Assembly (NCBI GenBank): GCA_030652635.1
Contig: JAUSPW010000234.1
Coordinates: 1 to 10,367 of the forward strand
Source: Pseudohongiella sp.
Lineage (GTDB): Bacteria; Pseudomonadota; Gammaproteobacteria; Pseudomonadales; Pseudohongiellaceae
Length of the DNA: 10,367 nt
Direction: 5' to 3'
Shown one piece after another: positions 1 to 5,732 of the stretch. The notes beneath the pieces are model-generated. The model had not been told where the DNA came from and made no database searches. It worked only from the letters and a program-made list of their open reading frames with translations. The position numbers were made by a program, and so were the translations under genes. Every line of letters begins with the position of its first letter. Position 1 is the first letter of the stretch.

Positions 1-150
1 AGCAAACTTTTTGAACTAATTAACAAAGGATTTGTCTTTTATTGTAGGTGCTATTCTCGCCTGCGGATTTGTATATACTGACCTTAGTCCCAAAATCCTG
101 AATTTTTGTGTTCTGATCAAAACGTATCGCAAGATATGACGCTCGACTAT

Positions 151-156
151 AAGGGG
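151..156 (+). promoter_or_regulatory. Ribosome binding site that decides the start of the TPR/TonB-C-like gene
   Basis: AAGGGG lies six bases before the ATG at 163. The in-frame TTG at 106 has no comparable site, so the shorter product is preferred. The upstream bases 1-150 show no convincing sigma-70 promoter; a TATACT at 74-79 has no recognisable -35 partner. Confidence 0.6.
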
Positions 157-162
157 AACTCA

Positions 163-1680
163 ATGGCACCGACCACCAGAATCGTGGAACAACGGAGACG
201 TTTGAACACCCTGTCAATGCTGGGTGCAATGGCATTGAGTTATGTGCTTTTCGCAACAGTTTCCTCTGCTGATCAAAACGCCGACATACCTGACTATTCG
301 ATACAGCCAACGCCTTTGGAGCGACTGCGCGCTGAACTGATAGAAAGCCTGGAGACCTCAGGCGCCTACGATTATGGATTGCTCGAGCCACTCAACAATC
401 TGACAGCCGCCCTGATAGAAGACGAATCATATGTCGAGGCGAACGCACTTATAGAGCAACAAATTCAGGTTCTGCGCATCAATGACGGCTTGTTCACTCC
501 CAGCCAGATAGAACTCGTCAAGCAGCAGCTTGGAGTACTGGCCGCCGAAAAAAACTGGGATCAGATTTTTGACAGAATGTCATACCTCGCACTTGTTCTC
601 GAACGCAGTGAAAGCATGCCCGTCACCGACCGTCTTGCGCATATCAAGGAGCTGCGTAACTGGTCAAGGCTCTTATTGGCCAGAGGGCCGAGATTGCAGG
701 AGCCTAATTACCTACTACAACTTCAGGCACTTGAAGAAATGGCTCTGGAAGTTGCCAGATCAAGCTTGAATCCTGGCCCGGAACTTCAGCAGCTTATTTA
801 CGAACGAGCGTTGGCAGAGCTTTATATTGCTTTAGGCATCGTCGCGACAACAGATACCAGTCGGCAATTGTTAAGCCGTAGCGAAGGCATTGAAACACCG
901 GACTATCGACGAAATCAGGTGATCACAAGCGTCAGTGACTTGGAGGCAGTCTTTGGCGCCCGAGCAAGCACCGTTATTGATCGATCACATCGTAACGTTA
1001 TGAACCGTCATCAACAAATGATCAAGTCATTAGCTGATAGCTCGGGGGGAGACGCCGACAAAGCACTTGAGGAGCTTTCGGAAACTGATCCGGAACAAGC
1101 CGCGATGATACAGCTGTTTATCGGGGATTCTGTATTACTGAGGCAACAATATGAACTACGAATGGGCTCCCATACCGGCCCGCAAAGAGGCAGCAGCGCT
1201 GCAGGATCTGCTGCTGGATATTACCGGACGGCATGGTCGCTGTTGTTGAAGGCGGGGCATACAGAACAAGCGTTGAATGATTATTTTTCGTGCCCCACGC
1301 TTTTGCCTGCAGGAAAGTTTGAAACCACACTGGCAGGTGTGCCCAAAAAATGTACAACCGAAGAGGAGACTGGCGAATTGATGTTGCCGGACGTTGCCAT
1401 AATCCGCAATGGAGTACCTGGTTTGCGATATGAGAATTTGCCTGAAACAGGGCGAATAGGCACTGCAGCAGGTACGAGGGCAACACTGCAATTCCATATT
1501 GGCATGAACGGGCAGGCCGACCGGATAAATATTAATGCATCAGTGCCTGATAATGCCGGCGCCAGAATTCAAGGAAAAGCCGCCTTGGAAACACTCCAAT
1601 TCAGACCAGCCCTTCGTGACGGTCGCCCCATCAGGTCGGGCCCGGTAATCTTGAAACTGTTTAGCCTGGAATCAGGCTGA
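163..1680 (+). CDS. Uncharacterised exported helical-repeat protein with C-terminal TonB-C-like domain
   Basis: I do not recognise this as a named gene. The 505-residue product starts with a basic stretch (RIVEQRRRL) followed by a hydrophobic segment at about residues 17-36, which fits a signal peptide or N-terminal anchor, so most of it should lie in the periplasm. Residues about 50-340 are helix-rich and alternate Leu/Ala/Glu in a way that suggests degenerate TPR-like repeats. Residues about 435-500 resemble the TonB C-terminal fold: a strand (ATLQFHIGMNGQADRI), then AALETLQFRPALRDGRPI, matching the usual 'A...W.F.PA..DG.PV' pattern of TonB_C proteins. There is no proline-rich spanning linker, so a classical energy transducer role is doubtful. 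Two cysteines (C377, C397) could pair. The ATG at 163 was preferred over an upstream TTG at 106 because AAGGGG lies at 151-156 with good spacing and because the hydrophobic segment then sits near the N-terminus. The gene is convergent with the CoA-transferase gene. Function unknown. Confidence 0.8.
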   Translation: MAPTTRIVEQRRRLNTLSMLGAMALSYVLFATVSSADQNADIPDYSIQPTPLERLRAELIESLETSGAYDYGLLEPLNNLTAALIEDESYVEANALIEQQIQVLRINDGLFTPSQIELVKQQLGVLAAEKNWDQIFDRMSYLALVLERSESMPVTDRLAHIKELRNWSRLLLARGPRLQEPNYLLQLQALEEMALEVARSSLNPGPELQQLIYERALAELYIALGIVATTDTSRQLLSRSEGIETPDYRRNQVITSVSDLEAVFGARASTVIDRSHRNVMNRHQQMIKSLADSSGGDADKALEELSETDPEQAAMIQLFIGDSVLLRQQYELRMGSHTGPQRGSSAAGSAAGYYRTAWSLLLKAGHTEQALNDYFSCPTLLPAGKFETTLAGVPKKCTTEEETGELMLPDVAIIRNGVPGLRYENLPETGRIGTAAGTRATLQFHIGMNGQADRININASVPDNAGARIQGKAALETLQFRPALRDGRPIRSGPVILKLFSLESG

Positions 1681-2895
1681 ACCATCGCCCTGGCCCAAAC
1701 GTTGAAGTGGCACAATACCACTGTCGGACAGGTGTTTGATCTGCTCAGGCTCAAAGCCAGCCTTGCTGAGAATCTCCAGTGTGTGCTCAGCAAATTTGGG
1801 TGGCAAGCTTCTGATAGAACCAGGGGTTCTAGAAAATTTGATCGGAATACCGGTCATTTTGTACCACCCCTTATTTACAATCATTTCTCTATGCAGCGTG
1901 TGCGGATGAGCAACAACTTGAGCGGTATTGTAGATCGGCCCCGACGGCAGGCCTGCAGACAGTAAGCGCTCAGCAAATTCGGCACCATCCATTTTCATCA
2001 GATGCGATTCGATCTCAGCCTTAAGCGGCTCGCGATGTTTGACTCTGTCAGCATTGCTCAGAAATCTCGCATCCTGGATCAGTTCTGGTGCGCCCAGTTC
2101 GTGGCACAACTTTGCGAACGCCCGGTTGTTACCTGCGCCTATAAAAATATCGACTGTTCGGGTTCTGAAGGTTTCATAAGGACTGATATTGGGATGGGCA
2201 TTGCCCGTTGCGACCGGAATATTCCCAGTCATGTTGTAGTTAACAACATGTGGATGCATCAGAGAGACCGCACAATCAAAAAGCGTCATATCGATATACT
2301 GGCCCGCACCGGACTTCTCTCGCTCATATAAGGCCATCAACAGCGCAACTGCAGCATACAGACCCGTACCCATATCCACCATGGCAACTCCCAGTCTGGT
2401 CGGCTCGCCCCCGCGCTCTCCGTTGACACTGAACCATCCTGCCATCGCTTGCACAATTGCGTCATAGCCCGGATATCCACCTAATGGGCCGTCGCTGCCG
2501 AAACCGCTGATCCTGCAATGGATCAAGCGTGGGAAACGTTGTTGCAAAACCTCGTGATAACCCAGTCCCCATTTTTCCATGGTGCCAGGTTTGTAGTTTT
2601 CGATCAGCAGATCCGCATCTTCCAGCAGTCGAAACAAAACATCACGCCCCTCGCTGCAAGTCAAATCCAGAGCCATACCTCGTTTGTTTCTGTTTACACC
2701 GATAAAGTACGCAGCATCTCCTTCATGAAAAGGAGGCCCCCAATCTCGAACTTCATCGCCTTGAGGAGGTTCAATCTTGATAACGTCGGCTCCATGATCT
2801 GCGAGCACCTGTGTGCAGTAAGGGCCTCCCAGCACGCGCGTGAGATCAACTATTTTTAAACCTGTCAGGGCACTGTTTTCGATTTTATTGGTCAT
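1672..2895 (-). CDS. Class III CoA-transferase (CaiB/BaiF family)
   Basis: This 407-residue protein has the standard length and architecture of family III CoA-transferases, cytoplasmic enzymes that move CoA between carboxylic acids through an aspartyl-CoA intermediate. Visible family signatures are LTGLKIVDLTRVLGGPYCTQ near residues 10-29, the IKIEPPQGDEVR segment (39-50), NRNKRGMALDL (68-78), LIENYKPGTMEKWGL (97-111), SGFGSDGP (130-137) and YDAIVQAMAGW (144-154). The nucleophile is predicted to be Asp174 in VAMVDMGTGLYAA. The substrate cannot be read from sequence; the family includes formyl-, carnitine-, succinyl- and citramalate-CoA transferases as well as racemases, and the Asp argues only for family membership. 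The ATG at 2895 is preferred over the one at 2907 because GGAAG precedes it by five bases and the earlier ATG has no ribosome site. The gene overlaps the end of ubiC by 11 bases, so it is probably translated in coupling with it. Its own 3' end overlaps the convergent upstream gene by nine bases. Confidence 0.93.
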   Translation of the reverse strand: MTNKIENSALTGLKIVDLTRVLGGPYCTQVLADHGADVIKIEPPQGDEVRDWGPPFHEGDAAYFIGVNRNKRGMALDLTCSEGRDVLFRLLEDADLLIENYKPGTMEKWGLGYHEVLQQRFPRLIHCRISGFGSDGPLGGYPGYDAIVQAMAGWFSVNGERGGEPTRLGVAMVDMGTGLYAAVALLMALYEREKSGAGQYIDMTLFDCAVSLMHPHVVNYNMTGNIPVATGNAHPNISPYETFRTRTVDIFIGAGNNRAFAKLCHELGAPELIQDARFLSNADRVKHREPLKAEIESHLMKMDGAEFAERLLSAGLPSGPIYNTAQVVAHPHTLHREMIVNKGWYKMTGIPIKFSRTPGSIRSLPPKFAEHTLEILSKAGFEPEQIKHLSDSGIVPLQRLGQGDGSA

Positions 2896-3448
2896 GTGAG
2901 CTTCCATTTTTAAACGTTAACTGCGTGCGTGCGATTAATTCCGGCAAAAAAAACTCAGCAACCAACAACGACTTGCTATCCAGAAAAAACAAAGAGCGGC
3001 GCCCCCAACAGCCGTCATATTGGCATATCTCTGTATCGCCCCGTCTTAGTCCACGCTGCTTGAACAGGAACCCACCCAAGGGTTTATTTCCAAGATGAAT
3101 CAACCGCCTGTTAGCGCCACACAGGGTTGTTATTGGTATCAATGAATGCGCTGCCACCCAGTTTTCGCCATGGCCTCCGAGTAGCACCCGCCTTGACCAC
3201 ATCAGTATTTTTTTTGGCCCTGTCTGGGATAAACCTGATCCCGGCACACTTCTGTAAACCCAGCCTTCTGATAACACACGAACAAAAAAAGTCCCGTCAC
3301 TGATGGACTGAAGTTTTTTGGTCAAAGAACCGGGCGCCAGCAACCAATGTGCAAATTGGGCATCGGGCTTGGGGAAATGCTGTTTTATATGTCGCCAGTT
3401 TGCTGGCGCGTCAGCATCCGAACTTTTTAAGTGTCTCTCTCTAAGCAC
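2885..3448 (-). CDS. ubiC: Chorismate lyase (chorismate pyruvate-lyase)
   Basis: UbiC cleaves chorismate into 4-hydroxybenzoate and pyruvate, the first committed step of ubiquinone synthesis, in the cytoplasm. The 187-residue product matches the family along its length: HWLLAPGSLTKKL (34-46), the RRVLL block holding the likely chorismate-binding Arg86 (E. coli Arg76 by alignment from memory), LGNKPLGGFLF (119-129), WGRRSLFFL (148-156) and LLVAEFFLP (161-169) with the catalytic Glu165 (E. coli Glu155). The E. coli protein has about 165 residues, so this one has a short extra N-terminus and a C-terminal tail. At the position of the E. coli GlyArg pair in WLAGRTVVP it reads WVAAHSLIP, so the usual Arg is His101. 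The start is a GTG; no in-frame ATG exists before the conserved core, and AGGCAGG lies seven bases upstream. The CoA-transferase gene follows with an 11-base overlap. UbiA, the next pathway enzyme and common neighbour, is absent. No convincing promoter is visible in 3449-3502. Confidence 0.92.
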   Translation of the reverse strand: MLRERHLKSSDADAPANWRHIKQHFPKPDAQFAHWLLAPGSLTKKLQSISDGTFFVRVLSEGWVYRSVPGSGLSQTGPKKILMWSRRVLLGGHGENWVAAHSLIPITTLCGANRRLIHLGNKPLGGFLFKQRGLRRGDTEICQYDGCWGRRSLFFLDSKSLLVAEFFLPELIARTQLTFKNGSSHDQ

Positions 3449-3502
3449 TGGAGCGCCTGCCTGTATCAGTAATTCTCAACTACGTTATACAGCGATAATC
3501 TT

Positions 3503-3543
3503 AAAAAAAACTCCCTGTCAGCATAGAGCCAACAGGGAGTTTT
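3503..3543 (-). terminator. Strong intrinsic terminator of the OmpA-family gene
   Basis: A 12-base-pair perfect stem pairs 3507-3518 with 3532-3543 (core ACTCCCTGT / ACAGGGAGT) around a 13-base loop. On the minus strand it is followed by eight T residues (3510-3503). It lies just after the stop of the OmpA-type gene and before ubiC, so it should isolate the two transcripts. A T-rich run on the plus side (TTTATTTT) might let it work weakly in the other direction too. Confidence 0.92.
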
Positions 3544-3564
3544 ATTTTGCGTTACTTTAACTGA

Positions 3565-4632
3565 TCAATTGCGAAGTTGTGGTCTTTGCATGGTTGCTGT
3601 CATAGAACCTACAACACGACGATTCTGTGCACGACCTTCTGCACTTTCGTTGCTGGTAACCGGACGAGACTCGCCATAACCTACGGATGTCACTCGCGCA
3701 GCGCTGACACCAAAGCGCTCAATCAGCACCTGACGAACAGCAGCAGCACGACGCTCGGACAAGCTCTGGTTGTAGGCGTCAGTGCCGGCACTGTCGGTAT
3801 GACCTTCAACCACGGCAACAACGTTATCGTTTGCAGCCAGGAAATCAGCAACACGGCGGATGTCCTCAAAGAACTCTGGCTTTACAACGGACTGATCAAA
3901 ATCGAACTGCACAGTCAAGTCTATACGCGCCACTTCATTCATCATGATTGGGCAACCACGCTCATCAACGGCATAGTTACGTGGTGTATCCGGGCAAGCA
4001 TCACGGCTATCTGGCACACCATCACCATCGGCGTCAGCCACGGCTGCAACAGCAGGCGCTGGAGCAGGAGCTGCAGCAGGTGCGGCTGCAGAGGGCTCTA
4101 CTCTTGTGGCGGGTGCTGCAGAACCAAGGTGGAAAACCATTCCGGTTTCGATGCCTAAGTCAAACGTACGATCAGCAATTCCATAAAAAGTGCGAGCAGC
4201 GGTTCGCCATTCAGCAATATCATTGAGTCTGTAACTGAATCCGGCACCAACATTCAAGGTGGTATCTTTGCCGGCATTCAAGTCAGCATCACCAAGTCCG
4301 CCCACAAAATACGGGGACAGGCTGCCAATTTTATTGTCAAATTTGTACAGCAAATCAAGGCGGATCGACCGTAATCGATCACGACCAGCCAAAGTATTCA
4401 TACTGATTCGGCTATAGGTCAACTCAGTCGACAGATTTTCTGACAATCCATAACCAATACCCAGATTGTAACCAGTTTCATCACGGGATTGACGATCACT
4501 GTCAAAATCCATCCATTGAACACCAGGGGCTATATAAAAACGGCCTTCGTCCGCGCTGGCTGTAGTCACGGCAAATCCAGCGGCGCCGATTGCCATTGCT
4601 AAAGACAGTGCTTTGAAAGTTTTACGATCCAT
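3565..4632 (-). CDS. OmpA/OprF-type outer-membrane protein with peptidoglycan-binding domain
   Basis: This 355-residue protein is an outer-membrane beta-barrel tethered to the cell wall. A signal peptide covers residues 1-27 with likely cleavage after ASA. Residues 28-170 alternate as amphipathic strands (RFYIAPGVQWMDF, ELTYSRISM, IRLDLLYKF, LNVGAGFSYRL) ending in GMVFHL, consistent with an eight-stranded barrel. An Ala/Pro linker spans 171-198. A calcium-binding TSP3-like repeat (DADGDGVPDSRDACPDTP) covers 200-217, and Cys213 and Cys227 may form a disulfide. The OmpA C-terminal domain covers about 238-340: VQFDFDQSVV, then EGHTDSAGTDAYNQSLSERR. Asp280 and Arg295 have the 15-residue spacing of the diaminopimelate-binding pair in E. 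coli OmpA. The length and linker resemble Pseudomonas OprF. GAGGAG stands six bases before the ATG. It has its own promoter and terminator, and is divergent from phoB. OprF itself is plausible, but the orthology is not certain enough for a symbol. Confidence 0.93.
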   Translation of the reverse strand: MDRKTFKALSLAMAIGAAGFAVTTASADEGRFYIAPGVQWMDFDSDRQSRDETGYNLGIGYGLSENLSTELTYSRISMNTLAGRDRLRSIRLDLLYKFDNKIGSLSPYFVGGLGDADLNAGKDTTLNVGAGFSYRLNDIAEWRTAARTFYGIADRTFDLGIETGMVFHLGSAAPATRVEPSAAAPAAAPAPAPAVAAVADADGDGVPDSRDACPDTPRNYAVDERGCPIMMNEVARIDLTVQFDFDQSVVKPEFFEDIRRVADFLAANDNVVAVVEGHTDSAGTDAYNQSLSERRAAAVRQVLIERFGVSAARVTSVGYGESRPVTSNESAEGRAQNRRVVGSMTATMQRPQLRN

Positions 4633-4637
4633 GGTAT

Positions 4638-4643
4638 CTCCTC
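4638..4643 (-). promoter_or_regulatory. Shine-Dalgarno of the OmpA-family gene next to a leader hairpin
   Basis: GAGGAG on the minus strand ends five bases before the ATG at 4632. It directly abuts the 3' arm of a possible leader stem (4644-4649 pairing with 4665-4670), so folding could change access to it. The strong site fits a highly expressed envelope protein. Confidence 0.75.
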
Positions 4644-4670
4644 ACGTCAGGCCTCATCGACCGATGACGT
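4644..4670 (-). other. Possible stem-loops in the 5' leader of the OmpA-family mRNA
   Basis: Two overlapping inverted repeats are visible. ACGTCA at 4644-4649 pairs with TGACGT at 4665-4670, and TCATCG at 4654-4659 is the reverse complement of CGATGA at 4662-4667. They share bases 4665-4667 and so cannot both form completely. The outer hairpin ends right at the Shine-Dalgarno. Leader hairpins are known to stabilise E. coli ompA mRNA; a similar role here is inference. Confidence 0.4.
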
Positions 4671-4709
4671 TCTTCAGGTTTATTGCGTTGTGTGGGTTTC
4701 GCGGGCGGC

Positions 4710-4736
4710 ATTATACCCTAATATTACGAAAGGCAA
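4710..4736 (-). promoter_or_regulatory. Sigma-70 promoter of the OmpA-family gene
   Basis: On the minus strand a perfect -10 TATAAT occupies 4715-4710, with TTGCCT as a -35 at 4736-4731. The 15-base spacer is shorter than ideal. The bases after the -10 are very GC-rich (GCCGCCCGCG). A start near 4703 would give a leader of about 70 bases. The -10 is well supported; the -35 assignment is less certain. Confidence 0.6.
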
Positions 4737-4826
4737 GCGCGATTAACACCTTCGATCTGTGATTGCAGGCACAGAGCAGAGAAAATCGTTGTTCAGCCTC
4801 AACCTTGCCTGATTTGCGTTAAACAT

Positions 4827-4844
4827 TTGTCATCAAAATGTAAT
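4827..4844 (+). promoter_or_regulatory. Pho box (PhoB operator) of phoB
   Basis: TTGTCAT-CAAA-ATGTAAT is two 7-base half-sites separated by an A-rich 4-base spacer, the arrangement of the PhoB-binding consensus CTGTCAT-A(A/T)A(A/T)-CTGTCA(C/T). The first half differs from the consensus at one position; the second is weaker. It ends exactly ten bases before a -10 element, where PhoB replaces the -35 contact in known Pho promoters. It indicates autoregulation of phoB. Confidence 0.8.
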
Positions 4845-4854
4845 ATTGCATTGA

Positions 4855-4862
4855 TTTAATAC
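4855..4862 (+). promoter_or_regulatory. -10 region of the Pho-box promoter of phoB
   Basis: TTTAAT at 4855-4860 (or the overlapping TAATAC at 4857-4862) lies ten bases after the Pho box, and no good -35 hexamer is present, as expected for a PhoB-activated promoter. Transcription would begin near 4867, giving a leader of roughly 40 bases to the ATG at 4910. Confidence 0.6.
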
Positions 4863-4909
4863 ATGTCAGCTTGAATCTCATCGGCTTGCAAGTAAACAGG
4901 ATTGACGGA

Positions 4910-5623
4910 ATGACGCCGGAACCAAACATTTTAATTGTAGATGATGAAGCTGCCATTCGTGACATGATCGGTATCGCGCTTGATACGGCGGGATTCAGAA
5001 GCTCAACCGCTTCGACTGCCCTCGATGCTCACGTAAACATTATTGACCAACGCCCAGATCTGGTTCTGCTGGATTGGATGCTTCCGGGCGGCAGTGGAAT
5101 AGAACTGGCCCGCCGCCTGAAACGAGACGAATTGACTGCCAATATACCTATCATCATGTTGACCGCCAAGACCAGTGAGGACAACAAAGTCCAGGGGCTG
5201 GACGTCGGTGTAGATGATTATGTGACAAAACCATTCTCTCCACGAGAACTGGTGGCGCGCATCAAGGCGGTATTGCGCCGGAGCACTGGAAATCTTAAAG
5301 ACAAACCGATCAGGGTATTTGACCTTGAAATGGATCCTGCCAGCCACCGTGTCATGGTTGAGGACCGCGCCGTTGAAATGGGACCTACCGAATATCGATT
5401 GTTAAACTTTTTTATGACACATCCAGAAAAAGTGTATTCACGAGACCATATTCAGGATCAGGTGTGGGGCGCTAATGTCTATCTGGAAGAGCGAACTGTG
5501 GATGTTCACATTGGCAGATTGCGCAAGGCCTTGAGCTCTGCATCAAAGACTGGCATCAACTACTCTGCTCTGATTCAAACAGTCCGGGGGGCGGGCTACC
5601 GGTTTTCCACTCGGCACGACTGA
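4910..5623 (+). CDS. phoB: Phosphate regulon response regulator PhoB
   Basis: PhoB is a cytoplasmic OmpR-family transcription factor that binds Pho boxes after phosphorylation by PhoR. The 237-residue product is close to E. coli PhoB in length and blocks. The receiver domain (about 5-125) carries the acidic pair Asp11/Asp12, phosphoacceptor Asp55 in LVLLDWMLPGGSGIE, Thr85 in MLTA and Lys107 in DDYVTKPFSPRELVARIKAV. The winged-helix DNA-binding domain (about 135-235) has the PhoB-typical blocks SHRVMV, EMGPTEYRLLNFFMTHPEKVYSR, YLEERTVDVHIGRLRKAL and QTVRGAGYRFS. The ATG at 4910 is preferred over an in-frame TTG at 4871, because the predicted transcript starts only a few bases before that TTG and because known PhoB proteins begin two to five residues before the ILIV strand. 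AGGA lies eight bases upstream of the ATG. phoR follows after 109 bases containing a hairpin. Confidence 0.97.
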   Translation: MTPEPNILIVDDEAAIRDMIGIALDTAGFRSSTASTALDAHVNIIDQRPDLVLLDWMLPGGSGIELARRLKRDELTANIPIIMLTAKTSEDNKVQGLDVGVDDYVTKPFSPRELVARIKAVLRRSTGNLKDKPIRVFDLEMDPASHRVMVEDRAVEMGPTEYRLLNFFMTHPEKVYSRDHIQDQVWGANVYLEERTVDVHIGRLRKALSSASKTGINYSALIQTVRGAGYRFSTRHD

Positions 5624-5644
5624 CAGCACAAATCTTGGCTTATG

Positions 5645-5670
5645 TGCACCCACTATCGCTGGTGAGTGCA
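5645..5670 (+). other. Imperfect inverted repeat between phoB and phoR
   Basis: TGCACCCAC at 5645-5653 and GTGAGTGCA at 5662-5670 form a nine-pair stem with one mismatch around an eight-base loop. It is followed by AAAACCTTTT rather than a run of T, so it is not a standard intrinsic terminator. It could attenuate read-through into phoR, stabilise the phoB message, or bind a regulator; the sequence does not decide. Confidence 0.4.
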
Positions 5671-5732
5671 AAACCTTTTCGTTATAGTCTGCAAAATGCT
5701 GTTCTACTCGTTAAAGTTTGAAGGTTCAAAGC

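Noticed and set aside
20..391. 123-codon minus-strand open frame across the left edge
   Set aside because: It overlaps the start of the TonB-C-like gene in antisense, shows no domain, and its composition looks like the reverse of the coding strand.
1118..1505. Three overlapping minus-strand frames inside the TonB-C-like gene
   Set aside because: All are shadows of the plus-strand gene, whose C-terminal domain is recognisable across the same bases.
2002..2859. Plus-strand frames opposite the CoA-transferase gene
   Set aside because: Antisense to a full-length conserved enzyme; no domain similarity or translation signals.
4040..4115. Short GCAGC/CTGCAG-rich repeats as a possible unstable tract
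   Set aside because: They encode the low-complexity Ala/Pro linker typical of OmpA-family proteins and do not form a regular tandem array.
3577..4158. 193-codon open frame on the plus strand opposite the OmpA-family gene
   Set aside because: It lies entirely antisense to a clear OmpA-domain gene, has unusual His, Cys and Arg runs that reflect the Ala/Pro linker read backwards, and shows no recognisable domain or ribosome site.
4863..4869. ATGTCAG after the phoB Pho box as a further half-site
   Set aside because: It is out of the 11-base phase of the Pho box repeat and lies at the predicted transcription start.
5672..5712. Separate promoter for phoR (TATAGT at 5683-5688)
   Set aside because: The matching -35 position (about 5660-5665) has only a poor fit, so co-transcription with phoB is the simpler reading.
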